In this document: one piece after another, positions 29,517 to 37,347 of the stretch
Layout: every line of letters starts with the position of its first letter
How positions within the stretch are numbered: position 1 is the stretch's first letter
NCBI RefSeq assembly: GCF_001605725.1
Contig: NZ_CP011530.1
Location: 930,001 to 994,000, forward strand
DNA length: 64,000 nt
Source of the DNA: Mycobacteroides immunogenum
Lineage (GTDB): Bacteria > Actinomycetota > Actinomycetes > Mycobacteriales > Mycobacteriaceae
Direction: 5' to 3'
Position numbers and translations under genes: made by a program
The notes under the pieces: model-generated
The model's database searches: none
Seen by the model: only the letters and a program-made list of their open reading frames with translations
Told to the model about the DNA's origin: nothing

Positions 29517-29595
29517 AAATTATCTGGGGATCTCTATATACAACTCTCAGAGATGCCTTAGAGCTCCCTTAATAAACGGGTGGGCCTGCGGACTT

Positions 29596-29850
29596 TTATC
29601 CACCAGCGAACGGAGGCAGAACATCCACCACAGAGCCGGATTCGGGCCGGTGGGAGCGATCACGGACGGCGACACCGTCATAGAGAAAGGAACAACGCGC
29701 CAATACGCGTTCTAGTTCCGGCCCCCGCGCGGCCAGATGACGGGTCAAATCGTCGAATGAGGCTCCCGCGGGGAGCTCGACGGTCTCCTCCTGCCGTCCG
29801 GCCGCCGCGGCCGCGGCCGCGAAGTATCTGACGGTGATGTTCGCAAGCAT
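29596..29850 (-). CDS. moaD: Molybdopterin synthase sulfur carrier MoaD
   Basis: Ubiquitin-like sulfur carrier of molybdopterin synthase, 84 aa. It begins ITVRYFAAAAAAAG and ends in the essential Gly-Gly (VVDVLPPFAGG), which is activated as a thiocarboxylate. It lies 6 nt downstream of moaA on the minus strand and partners MoaE, encoded at about 27 kb. Confidence 0.93.
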   Translation of the reverse strand: MLANITVRYFAAAAAAAGRQEETVELPAGASFDDLTRHLAARGPELERVLARCSFLYDGVAVRDRSHRPESGSVVDVLPPFAGG

Positions 29851-29856
29851 GCCGAT

Positions 29857-30849
29857 CTAGCCGCCGATCGCGCTCATGGGGCGGTCGGGTTGCAGGAACG
29901 ACGGATCGTTGATGCCGTGCCCGGCCTTCTTGCCCCACATCGCCGCCTGCCATGCCGACGCCACCGCCGCGTCGGTGGCACCCGACCGCAGCAGTCCGCG
30001 CAGATCCGTCTCGGTGGTGGCGAACAGGCAGCTGCGCACCTGTCCGTCTGCGGTCAGCCGGGTGCGATCGCAATCCCCGCAGAACGGCCGGGATACCGAC
30101 GCGATGATTCCGACCGTCGCCGGCCCTCCGTTCACCAGCCAGCGTTGCGCTGGGGCGCTGCCGCGGGGTGCCGGATCCTCGCTCAGGGAGAACTCCCGGC
30201 TGAGGGCGGCGTGGATCTCATCGGCGGTCACCATGCGTTCCCGCCTCCAGCCGTGCCCGGCGTCCAGGGGCATCTGCTCGATTATGCGCAGTTCGTATCC
30301 GTGCTCCAGGCAGAAATGAAGGAGTGCGACGGCATCCTCTTTGTACTGCTCGGGTGTTAGCACCGCATTGATCTTTATTGGCGCGAGACCGGCGGCTCCC
30401 GCCGCCTCCAGGCCCCGGAGGACATCGGGCAGCCGGTCACGGCGGGTGATCGCGGCGAAGCGGGGCGCGTCCAGGGTGTCCAGTGACACGTTGATGCGGT
30501 CCAGCCCGGCGTCCCGCAGTGTGGCGGCTTTGTGGTCCAGGCCGATGCCGTTGGTGGTGAGAGCGATGTCCGGACGCGGTGACAGCGCGGCGACCGCGGC
30601 GATGAGTTTCTCCAGATCCTTGAAGATCAAGGGCTCGCCGCCGGTGAAGCGGACGCTGTCGATGCCCAGTTCGGTCACCGCGATACCGATCAGCCGGATG
30701 TATTCATCGGTGGTGAGGAGTGTCTCGCTGCGCAGCCAGTCCAGCCCCTCTGCCGGCATGCAGTACGTGCAGCGCAGATTGCACCGGTCGGTCAATGACA
30801 CCCGCAAGTCGGTCGCGATGCGGCCGAACGAATCAATCAACGGGGTCAT
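29857..30849 (-). CDS. moaA: GTP 3',8-cyclase MoaA
   Basis: Radical-SAM enzyme for the first step of molybdenum cofactor synthesis. 330 aa from the ATG at 30849 (TPLIDSFGRIATDLRVSLT). The N-terminal 4Fe-4S cluster motif is C23-NLR-C27-TY-C30. The C-terminal cluster is in FCGDCDRTRLTADGQVRSCL. The chain ends SAIGG, the Gly-Gly tail needed for activity. Upstream in-frame Met codons would add non-homologous residues. It is co-transcribed with moaD. Confidence 0.95.
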   Translation of the reverse strand: MTPLIDSFGRIATDLRVSLTDRCNLRCTYCMPAEGLDWLRSETLLTTDEYIRLIGIAVTELGIDSVRFTGGEPLIFKDLEKLIAAVAALSPRPDIALTTNGIGLDHKAATLRDAGLDRINVSLDTLDAPRFAAITRRDRLPDVLRGLEAAGAAGLAPIKINAVLTPEQYKEDAVALLHFCLEHGYELRIIEQMPLDAGHGWRRERMVTADEIHAALSREFSLSEDPAPRGSAPAQRWLVNGGPATVGIIASVSRPFCGDCDRTRLTADGQVRSCLFATTETDLRGLLRSGATDAAVASAWQAAMWGKKAGHGINDPSFLQPDRPMSAIGG

Positions 30850-30941
30850 AAGTCCAGCGTAGCGACCACTTGCGTGAGCCGAGTAGGATGACCAGTCACC
30901 GCGTCCTAATTGGGGCGCGTTAATCATGTGAGGTGAGTGCA

Positions 30942-31355
30942 GTGCCAACCGGCAAGGTCAAGTGGTACGACGCCGAGAAGGGCTTCGGCTTCCTGTCGCA
31001 AGAGGACGGCGAGGACGTGTACGTCCGGTCCTCGGCGCTGCCTGCTGGCGTTGAGGGACTCAAGGCCGGACAAAAGGTCGAGTTCGGTATGGCTGCCGGT
31101 CGTCGTGGGCCGCAGGCACTGAGCCTCAAGCTGATCGACGCCCCGCCGTCGGTGCAGAAGACGCGCCGCGAAAGCAGTGGGCCGGTCAATCACAAGCACA
31201 CCACCGACGAGCTACACGGAATGATCGAGGACATGATCACTCTGCTGGAGGGCACGGTGCAGACCGAGCTGCGCAAGGGGCGTTACCCCGACCGCAAGAT
31301 CGCCCGCAAGGTGTCCGAGGTTGTCCGCGCCGTCGCCAGCGAGCTGGACGCCTGA
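30942..31355 (+). CDS. cspB: Cold-shock domain protein CspB
   Basis: 137 aa. An N-terminal cold-shock domain (about 1-65) has the RNP1-like KGFGFLSQ and RNP2-like VYVRSSAL. A mycobacterial C-terminal extension follows ([20 protein letters not shown], then [15 protein letters not shown]). It binds single-stranded nucleic acid and probably acts as an RNA chaperone. The GTG at 30942 gives the [10 protein letters not shown] start of mycobacterial CspB and has a GAGGTGAG site at correct distance. An in-frame GTG 9 nt upstream is the alternative. Confidence 0.92.
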   Translation: MPTGKVKWYDAEKGFGFLSQEDGEDVYVRSSALPAGVEGLKAGQKVEFGMAAGRRGPQALSLKLIDAPPSVQKTRRESSGPVNHKHTTDELHGMIEDMITLLEGTVQTELRKGRYPDRKIARKVSEVVRAVASELDA

Positions 31356-32076
31356 CCTGACATTCATCCGCGCCGAGGATGTGAGGGCAGCGCTCGACGC
31401 TGCCGGCGATTCGGATCGTGCTCAGAAGTCGGCGCGATTCTTCAAGACCGGACCCGGCGAGTATGGCGAGGGTGACGTCTTCATCGGCGTCTCGGTGCCG
31501 GATCAACGTAAGCTCGCGCGGCAGTTCCGTGGCATCGGCCGCGATGAGGTGACGCGCTTGCTCGCCAGTGACGTGCACGAGCATCGCCTGACCGCGCTCA
31601 TCCTGGCGGTCTGGGAGTTCGAGCACGCGGAGGGTGCCGAGCGCGCTGCCTGGGTAGAGATGTATCTACGGCAGGTGCGCGCCGGCCGGGTGAACAACTG
31701 GGACCTGGTTGATTCCTCGGCGGCCCAGATCGTCGGTGAATGGCTTGTGGGGCAAGACTATTCGCTACTGTTGGAGCTGGCGGCCGAGGACGGCCTATGG
31801 CCCCGGCGGGTGGGCATCATCGGCACCTACGCGTTCATCACGCGCGGGGAGGTCGCACCGCTGCGCGCGGTGGCGCCGCTGGTTATCGAAGACCGCCGCG
31901 ACCTCATCCAGAAGGCCTACGGCTGGATGCTGCGCGAAGCCGGAAAGCGTTGCGGTACAGAGGTGCTTGTCGGCTATCTGAATGAGCACGCCGCTGCAAT
32001 GGGCCGCACCGCGCTCAGCTATGCCACTGAACATCTGGACGCCGAGGCGCGTGCGCGGTATCGCGCGCTGCGCTAG
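31321..32076 (+). CDS. DNA alkylation repair protein (AlkD-like HEAT repeat)
   Basis: DNA glycosylase-type protein of HEAT-like repeats, about 231-251 aa, expected to remove bulky alkylated bases. Family segments are [49 protein letters not shown] and [16 protein letters not shown]. The frame is open from a TTG at 31321 inside cspB. A GTG at 31381 is an equally good start, since the first 20 residues are not family-like. Its stop codon lies within the 20-bp direct repeat that bounds the low-GC island, so the island was inserted at the 3' end of this gene. Confidence 0.85.
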   Translation: MSAPSPASWTPDLTFIRAEDVRAALDAAGDSDRAQKSARFFKTGPGEYGEGDVFIGVSVPDQRKLARQFRGIGRDEVTRLLASDVHEHRLTALILAVWEFEHAEGAERAAWVEMYLRQVRAGRVNNWDLVDSSAAQIVGEWLVGQDYSLLLELAAEDGLWPRRVGIIGTYAFITRGEVAPLRAVAPLVIEDRRDLIQKAYGWMLREAGKRCGTEVLVGYLNEHAAAMGRTALSYATEHLDAEARARYRALR

Positions 32077-32092
32077 TCCTTCCAGACCGTCG
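32073..32092. repeat. Island direct repeat, left copy
   Basis: CTAGTCCTTCCAGACCGTCG, containing the TAG stop of the AlkD-like gene. Identical to 35167-35186. Probable attachment-site half. Confidence 0.8.
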
Positions 32093-32120
32093 ATGGAGCG
32101 CGGTGATTCGCGCAGCTGGC

Positions 32121-33356
32121 TCAGGCCGCCGCGATTCGGTCGATCGCATCGGCCCATCGTGTGAGGTGACTGTACGAATCGACGGCACGATTGCGGAGAG
32201 TCCCGGGGACAGCAAGAGTTTCTAGGGTAGTTTCGTAGTCGTTAGCCGTAGTCCGAAGTTCCGTAGAGATGTCGGTGGGGTTCTGTGTTCCGCAAACATC
32301 GATTTCTAGTTTTCTGCACTCCACGGAATGCTTCATAAGATCGTGATACTCATTGCTGAGGCTGAGGGGGTCGCGCGATGGCGGTTCAGTGCCCGGTGGG
32401 TCGATGAGATGTCTAGCGTGCTGCCACAGGTAACTTGCAAGTTCGATACTGACGTATCGATGCAGCCTGCGGACGTAGTAGCGCGCAGGTGCGGGCCCGG
32501 TAGATCGAAGCTCGACCCATTGCCGATGTTCTCCGTACCCGATCCCGTGAGATGACCCTAATAGCCCGAATCGCCCAAGCACTACAGAGAAGTAGCCGCC
32601 ATACAAAGCAAACAACCCTCGTCCTTGTTCATGCGCATGTCGTATGCCTTTCCCGTAGGCAACGAGATCATCAACCGTGGAATTAATCTCGCTGAGGTCG
32701 TTAACCCATACTGCCGCATTTTTATCAGGAATATCATCAATTAGATTCGGCAATGCGGAAGGGTGCGCCGCAGCGATTACTCTCCTCAGCCTCTGTGCTT
32801 CACCACGGTCTTTGGCGGTTTGGTACGAGAAGTCAAACAACTCTTTTGAGGTGGCCCACCAGGGGTCATCCTTGCTTGCTGACATAAAATACGGCGCTAG
32901 AATCAAGGTGGGTAGTCGACTTTTGCTCGGAAAGACATCTTGCCCAAGTCGCTCTGCGTACTTCTGGAAGTGTTTGGAGCTGACCGAGGTGTAGCCCATG
33001 TTAAAATCTATCCAACGTTCAGCTAGTTTTTGGCAGCGCTCTTTACTGAAATTGGACGGCTGTGGGGAATCGCTGCGGTGAATTAGCTCGGGATCTTCAA
33101 ATACAACGTCGGCTAGGTCTTGGTGGGATCTCTTGGGAGTTGCAAGTGAATTCTGAAAAAGTGGAAAACGTGGGTCGATTATATAGTTCTTCGATTCCGT
33201 TGAAGCGGACAGCGTCAGGACAAATCCTTTCGTCCCGTCCGCTTGGAAGGCGGCTACCGTTCCAGGAACCAGAAGACCGTCGTACAGTTTACGTAAATCT
33301 CTCGCGGTAACTTGATCTGTCGATCCGTAGCTTAAATAGTGCTGAAACCTCGTCAC
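32121..33356 (-). CDS. Uncharacterised island protein, 411 aa
   Basis: I do not recognise a family. The 411-aa protein is soluble, without TM segments or signal. Alternating strand/helix segments (LPTLILAPYFMSAS; NAAVWVNDLSEIN; GLFALYGGYFSVVLGRFGLL followed by GSSHGIGYGE) would fit a TIM-barrel-like core, with Gly/His-rich loops as possible active sites. The start GTG overlaps the nuclease-like gene by 4 nt, with a strong GGGGGGA site. It is the last and largest gene of the island operon, so it is likely the effector or a co-factor of the PD-(D/E)XK protein. Codon use is less GC-rich than in the flanks. Confidence 0.7.
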   Translation of the reverse strand: MTRFQHYLSYGSTDQVTARDLRKLYDGLLVPGTVAAFQADGTKGFVLTLSASTESKNYIIDPRFPLFQNSLATPKRSHQDLADVVFEDPELIHRSDSPQPSNFSKERCQKLAERWIDFNMGYTSVSSKHFQKYAERLGQDVFPSKSRLPTLILAPYFMSASKDDPWWATSKELFDFSYQTAKDRGEAQRLRRVIAAAHPSALPNLIDDIPDKNAAVWVNDLSEINSTVDDLVAYGKGIRHAHEQGRGLFALYGGYFSVVLGRFGLLGSSHGIGYGEHRQWVELRSTGPAPARYYVRRLHRYVSIELASYLWQHARHLIDPPGTEPPSRDPLSLSNEYHDLMKHSVECRKLEIDVCGTQNPTDISTELRTTANDYETTLETLAVPGTLRNRAVDSYSHLTRWADAIDRIAAA

Positions 33357-33787
33357 GATTTTCCCCCCTGCAGGATTGCATTTGTAAGACGTCTTCTGAT
33401 ACCTCGCTCAGCTTGGTTCAAAGCTGCTGCCCGCTGAATATAAGTTCGATGTTCACTGACTATTATTATGCCAATTCGATGTAGCGCGCAGAGATTCTCG
33501 TTACTAGGGGTCACCTTACGATCCATCACAATCCATGAGCGGTCAAAGCTCATGGAATTGTAAATCGCCTGCTCAATCGCGCGGCCGGTGTTTCCCATTT
33601 TTAGTTCGTATGCTGACAGGACGCCGCTATTTGTCAATGTGGAGATATCTACGTGACGTCCATTCCATGCAAGCTCGTGTACGACGACTGAATCATGTCG
33701 AACTCTGCTGGATGCCATTAGAAATCGTACCAATGGTACCTCCAGCGTGCGCTCTCCAGTCATCAGCGGCACGATTGATGATGTCAC
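33353..33787 (-). CDS. PD-(D/E)XK nuclease-like protein (sce7726-like)
   Basis: 144-aa small nuclease-fold protein. The core reads D47 (GRHVDIST), then E61-L-K63 (SAYELKMG), then Q73 (IEQAIYN). This is the order D...ExK...Q of restriction-endonuclease-like enzymes and of the sce7726 family, whose members often sit in two-gene cassettes of unknown role. The GTG start overlaps the membrane-protein stop (GTGA), with a GGGGGGAG site. It is coupled to the 411-aa gene downstream. It probably cleaves or binds DNA as part of the island system; activity is inferred from motifs only. Confidence 0.68.
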   Translation of the reverse strand: MTSSIVPLMTGERTLEVPLVRFLMASSRVRHDSVVVHELAWNGRHVDISTLTNSGVLSAYELKMGNTGRAIEQAIYNSMSFDRSWIVMDRKVTPSNENLCALHRIGIIIVSEHRTYIQRAAALNQAERGIRRRLTNAILQGGKS

Positions 33788-34335
33788 GCTCCCCCCTGAT
33801 TGCTAAATATCTCCGCCGATGACAATTTTCGATCACAATAGAAGTGGACAATCGCGAGAATTGCTCCCATTATAAATCCTAAGCTCACCAAAGAGATCCC
33901 GATGTAAAGTATGAAAGCTTGCTTCGATATATTCATAAAATAGGCTGTCGTTGCTGCCGCCCCCGTAATATAGGACAACATGGCCCAGGGTGCGATGCCT
34001 GCAAATATCAGCATCATCGTGAGCCATTTTTTAAGATTGGTGCGATACTCCAGCGCGGTTTGAAATTCAGTGACGCATGTTCTCAATTGTTCAGGATCGG
34101 ACAGGCTTCTAGCTGGGTTAAATGGAGAATCCGCTTCGCCCAACATGCGAATTGCCTCATCCCGAAGGATTTCGATCTTATGATTCGCCAACTCTCCAAG
34201 TGCTGCCGCGCATAAGTTGCTCCGAGTATGCCATTTCTCATGTAGATCTCCGCGCAGCGAGGAAGCCTTGAATAGAATGGCAATCGCAGGAAATATTACG
34301 GCGGCACTCACGCCCGCTACAGCGAGGTTATCCAT
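33784..34335 (-). CDS. Island membrane protein, three TM segments
   Basis: 183 aa, unknown family. TM1 is near the N-terminus (about 5-25, VSAAVIFPAIAILFKA). A soluble helical segment (about 30-98) follows, then TM2 (about 102-125, LTMMLIFAGIAPWAMLSYIT) and TM3 (about 141-166, ILYIGISLVSLGFIMGAILA). A membrane component in a small nuclease-containing cassette recalls abortive-infection effectors, but that is inference. It is 7 nt downstream of the winged-helix gene and overlaps the nuclease gene by 4 nt. Confidence 0.7.
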   Translation of the reverse strand: MDNLAVAGVSAAVIFPAIAILFKASSLRGDLHEKWHTRSNLCAAALGELANHKIEILRDEAIRMLGEADSPFNPARSLSDPEQLRTCVTEFQTALEYRTNLKKWLTMMLIFAGIAPWAMLSYITGAAATTAYFMNISKQAFILYIGISLVSLGFIMGAILAIVHFYCDRKLSSAEIFSNQGGA

Positions 34336-34342
34336 AGTGGTA

Positions 34343-34894
34343 TTAGTCGGTCAGAACATCCTCGCGGATTAGTGACTTTTCAGTGAAGGTGTCGTAGCGT
34401 TCATACACGTAGCGAACAAGTTGTCGAAGAGGGATTGATGCGAATTGAGACTTGAATTTGGATAGATCATCCCTCTGGTCGCGCGTCAGCGCGTTCTCGA
34501 GTTTTTCATAATATCGCCAACCCAGCGTCGTTAGTTTAAAGTCACGTGTGGTGTAGGGGTCAATGTCTGCGCTGTCGTATATAGCGTTTCCTTTTTCCCA
34601 GGAATCTTCACCTGATTTGGAATCTCTTGCCGAATCCACTAAAAGGCCGGCCGCTTCCAGCATATCCACTGCTCTGTACACCTTGGCGGAGAAAGGTCCG
34701 TAATTGTATGGCTTAAAATCGGCGGATTCTGTCATCCAGCTGTCTGCCGACGTTTCTCTTTCGAGTAGAAATATCAATTTCTCTAACCGCGTAATTCCTT
34801 GAATCTCGCCATTAAGCTGAGGGGAGCTTGGCGCTCCGAGCAGTAAGACAATGGCGTCATCGACCTCTAGATCGCCAGTAGAAATATTAGTCAC
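34343..34894 (-). CDS. Panacea/SocA-like winged-helix protein
   Basis: 183 aa from GTG 34894, chosen because GGAGG stands 8 nt before it; the frame is open further upstream without a better start. The pattern IQGITRLEKLIFLLERE (residues about 32-48) followed by FKPYNYGPFSAKVYRAVDML is that of the DUF4065/Panacea (SocA-like) fold, seen in antitoxin or proteolytic-adaptor partners and regulators. FKLTTLGWRYYEKL resembles the wing. As first gene of the operon it could be the regulator or neutralising partner of the toxic components. Assignment is by pattern, moderately secure. Confidence 0.65.
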   Translation of the reverse strand: MTNISTGDLEVDDAIVLLLGAPSSPQLNGEIQGITRLEKLIFLLERETSADSWMTESADFKPYNYGPFSAKVYRAVDMLEAAGLLVDSARDSKSGEDSWEKGNAIYDSADIDPYTTRDFKLTTLGWRYYEKLENALTRDQRDDLSKFKSQFASIPLRQLVRYVYERYDTFTEKSLIREDVLTD

Positions 34895-35166
34895 GGCTGC
34901 CGCCTCCGATTGATAGAAATAGAATACATAGAATGTCAGCTCGGTCGGAGTAATTGATCGAAACATAGCATAGGCAGAGTGTCTGTTAGGGAGCTTACTC
35001 GCAGTCCAGGCTTGTTTTTAGGGCGTTGGATATCCCGTGCATCGTTCGGACGCCTTGGGCGCCACCAGCTCAGTCTCGCAGCCTTGGCGTTGAGTGTCTC
35101 ACTGACCTCCGACAAGCTTTGGGGTTACTTGCTAGACCAGACACGTGCGGAGTATCGAGCTCGGCA
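34895..35166. other. Right junction of the island with a possible remnant of an AlkD-like 3' end
   Basis: Holds the promoter side of the island operon (AT-rich at 34905-34960). To its right, a plus-strand frame ends DQTRAEYRARH-stop exactly at the repeat. Compared with the AlkD-like end [16 protein letters not shown], the last 34 nt agree at 24 positions, and a TGGGC...GCTCAG block near 35056 also resembles the gene. It therefore looks like a diverged, decayed duplicate of the alkylation-repair gene's 3' end carried by the island. No functional gene is supported here. Confidence 0.45.
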
Positions 35167-35186
35167 CTAGTCCTTCCAGACCGTCG
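35167..35186. repeat. Island direct repeat, right copy
   Basis: Second copy of CTAGTCCTTCCAGACCGTCG. Here it is the genuine 3' end of the DUF2771 gene (codes for TVWKD-stop on the minus strand). Confidence 0.8.
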
Positions 35187-35679
35187 CCACCGACCAGACG
35201 GCGTGGGTGACCTCCAGCAGATCGCCGGTCTCGGTCTGAACCACCGTGGGCAGCTTGATCTCCAGCCCCAGTAGCCGTCGCCCCTCGCCGTCGACCGTGG
35301 GGATGGTCACCGCCGTGCGGTGGTCGCGGTACACACTCGACTCGGCCCGTTTGTGGTCGGCGTCGCCTACCGGCGCGTAGACCCGGGACAGCATCCATGG
35401 CGCCTTGGCGATCCGGCCGTCAACCGAAAGTTGCACGGGCTCATGGGCATTGACGACCAGCTGGACGGTGTGCCCAAGCGGGTCGCACTGGTCCAACTTG
35501 TTCTTGTCGCAGTACTGGTAGGGCGCGGCATGGATCACGGAGCCATGGGTGAACGCACTGATCTCTGGCCGTTCCGCGGGGCCTTCGCGATGCTCGCGCA
35601 GCTGCCAGGCGATGAACCCGACCATGCCGGCAGCCGTCAGCACCAGGACAACGGCCAGTGCCGCCAGTTTCGCTTTCAC
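35167..35679 (-). CDS. DUF2771 exported/anchored protein
   Basis: 170-aa conserved mycobacterial protein at the Rv0875c position. An N-terminal hydrophobic segment (about 5-27, LAALAVVLVLTAAGMVGFIA) serves as signal anchor. The outside domain has one Cys pair (QYCDKNKLDQCDPLG). The ATG overlaps the stop of the upstream MFS gene (ATGA), so the pair is translationally coupled. Function is unknown. The end of the gene forms the right-hand repeat of the genomic island and is intact. Confidence 0.85.
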   Translation of the reverse strand: MKAKLAALAVVLVLTAAGMVGFIAWQLREHREGPAERPEISAFTHGSVIHAAPYQYCDKNKLDQCDPLGHTVQLVVNAHEPVQLSVDGRIAKAPWMLSRVYAPVGDADHKRAESSVYRDHRTAVTIPTVDGEGRRLLGLEIKLPTVVQTETGDLLEVTHAVWSVATVWKD

Positions 35680-37310
35680 GCGTGTACCTTGCCACCTTCT
35701 TGTTCGGCCATCACCGGGCGGTTACCGCCCAGGCCCGGAACCAGGGAAGCGCCGCGGAAGCTGGCCAGCGTCTGCGCCAAGCCGAGAATGAGCACGGCCG
35801 AGATCACTGTGAACCCGACCCACAGGTCGGTGTAGATCATCACGCCGATCGCGCCGCCGAGCACCCAGGACAGCTGCAGCAGCGCCTCGGATCGCCCGAA
35901 CGCCGAGGCGCGGGATTCCTCGGGCAGATCGTCCTGTAGCGAGGCGTCCAGGGAGGCCTTCGCGATCGCGCTGACCGCCGACGTCACCAGGGTTGCGAAC
36001 ACCACCACCGCCAGGACGCCGGCGATCGCCGCTGCCAGCGCCACCACCGTCACCGCGCTGGCGCAACGGACCACCAGCAGGGCAGGCCGCCCGAGCTTGA
36101 GCCTGGCGCTGGTGGCGTTGCCCGCGAAGTTGCCGATGCCGGCGGCAGCACCCACCATGCCCAGCATCGCGAGCTGTTGGAAGCCGTGCGCATCATGGGA
36201 TTTGGCCACGAATGCCGGGTACAAGGTGAGGAATCCGACCATCACCTTGATGGTGCTGTTGCCCCACAGCGAGGTGATGATGTTGCGGCCCAGCGGCTGC
36301 CGTACCTTCTCTTGCTGCTTGTGCGAGCGCCGCAACAGGATCGTCGGGTGCTCGCCGTCGTCGCCGTGATAGCCGAAGGTGGTGGGCACCTCACCGGCGG
36401 TCACCTCCACCCACTTCGGGATGCGCATGGATGCCCAGGCGCCCACCGCGGTGACCGCGATGACCACAAAAAGTGCTCCCGGCAAATGCAATAGCCGAGT
36501 GAATGCGAGTTCACAGCCGGCAGCGATGGCACCGCCGACAATGGTGCCGCCGACCAGGCCGAAGGTGGTGAGCCGTGAGTTGACCCGCACCAGGTCGATG
36601 GTCGGGGGCAGCACACGTGGCGTCACGGCGCCGCGTAGCACGCCGAAGGACTTGGACAGCACCAGCATTGACAGCGCACACGGGTACAACACCCAGGGCG
36701 GGAAGCTGCCGGTGGCGCCGTCGTAGTTGGCGATCATAATCACGGCTAACAAGGTGCGCAGTCCAAAGGAAGCGGCCAGTGCGGCCCTGCGCCCGTGCTG
36801 CAGGCGGTCCAGTGCCGGTCCGATGAGCGGGGCGATCACGGCGAACGGCGCGATCGTGATGAGCAGATACAGCGCCACCTTGCTCTTGGATTCCGCGGTG
36901 GCAGCGGCGAAGAAGAGGGTGTTGGCCAGGGCCACCGCCATGGCGGCGTCCACCGCGAAGTTGGCCATGACCGGATAGGTGAGGGCGGTCAGGCCCGACT
37001 TGTCGGCACCGTCGGCGGTCGCGGCCTTCTGGAACAGCCCGTACATCCGGGAGCCCATCTCGCGGCTGCGCATCGCGGCAACCCGGGTGACCGTCAGCTT
37101 TTGTGGATTGTCCGGCTCGGGCGGCGGCTCCCGCCGCACGCGCTCACGGCGCTCCTCGCCCAGTGGGGGTAGATAGCGGTTCGACGAGCCGGTCGGATAG
37201 TTGGCCATACCGGGGTGCGAATTGGCGTCGCGCGGATCCTGGCCGCGGCGGCGAGACGAGGAGTCGCTACTGCTGTGGCGGTTCCCGAACCGCGCGTAGT
37301 CGTCCCGCAC
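35676..37310 (-). CDS. MFS transporter (Rv0876c-like)
   Basis: Integral-membrane MFS-type protein, 544 aa from GTG 37310, which has a GAGGGA site and gives the length of its M. tuberculosis counterpart. A hydrophilic, Arg/Pro-rich N-terminus of about 110 residues precedes some 12 TM segments. Loop signature LIGPALDRLQHGRRAAL lies between TM2 and TM3. It is coupled to the DUF2771 gene and divergent from the DUF3027 gene across a short gap. The substrate is unknown. Confidence 0.83.
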   Translation of the reverse strand: MRDDYARFGNRHSSSDSSSRRRGQDPRDANSHPGMANYPTGSSNRYLPPLGEERRERVRREPPPEPDNPQKLTVTRVAAMRSREMGSRMYGLFQKAATADGADKSGLTALTYPVMANFAVDAAMAVALANTLFFAAATAESKSKVALYLLITIAPFAVIAPLIGPALDRLQHGRRAALAASFGLRTLLAVIMIANYDGATGSFPPWVLYPCALSMLVLSKSFGVLRGAVTPRVLPPTIDLVRVNSRLTTFGLVGGTIVGGAIAAGCELAFTRLLHLPGALFVVIAVTAVGAWASMRIPKWVEVTAGEVPTTFGYHGDDGEHPTILLRRSHKQQEKVRQPLGRNIITSLWGNSTIKVMVGFLTLYPAFVAKSHDAHGFQQLAMLGMVGAAAGIGNFAGNATSARLKLGRPALLVVRCASAVTVVALAAAIAGVLAVVVFATLVTSAVSAIAKASLDASLQDDLPEESRASAFGRSEALLQLSWVLGGAIGVMIYTDLWVGFTVISAVLILGLAQTLASFRGASLVPGLGGNRPVMAEQEGGKVHA

Positions 37311-37347
37311 GCATCGATTGTCCCTCACGGTGAGAAGATGGTCAGCG

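Larger units (their letters stand above)
29323..29595 (-). promoter_or_regulatory. rpfA promoter region
   Basis: A 273-nt non-coding stretch between the riboswitch and moaD, partly AT-rich (29510-29580). It carries the direct repeat and CRP-like site listed separately, and probably the rpfA promoter reading leftward. No small gene is convincing here. Confidence 0.5.
32073..35186. mobile_element. Low-GC genomic island bounded by 20-bp direct repeats
   Basis: About 3.1 kb of about 50 percent GC DNA (neighbours are clearly richer) lies between the AlkD-like gene and the DUF2771 gene, which would otherwise abut convergently. Both ends carry the identical 20-mer CTAGTCCTTCCAGACCGTCG. That 20-mer is the natural 3' end of the DUF2771 gene plus the stop region of the alkylation-repair gene. 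One 34-bp side of the repeat extends with lower identity, 24 of 34 by my count. Four coupled minus-strand genes fill the island. No integrase, transposase or tRNA is present, so integration must have used a trans-acting recombinase or homologous recombination. Confidence 0.75.

Noticed and set aside
34979..35170. 63-codon plus-strand frame at the island's right edge as a functional gene
   Set aside because: No start context or family pattern; it is better explained as a decayed duplicate of the neighbouring gene's 3' end.
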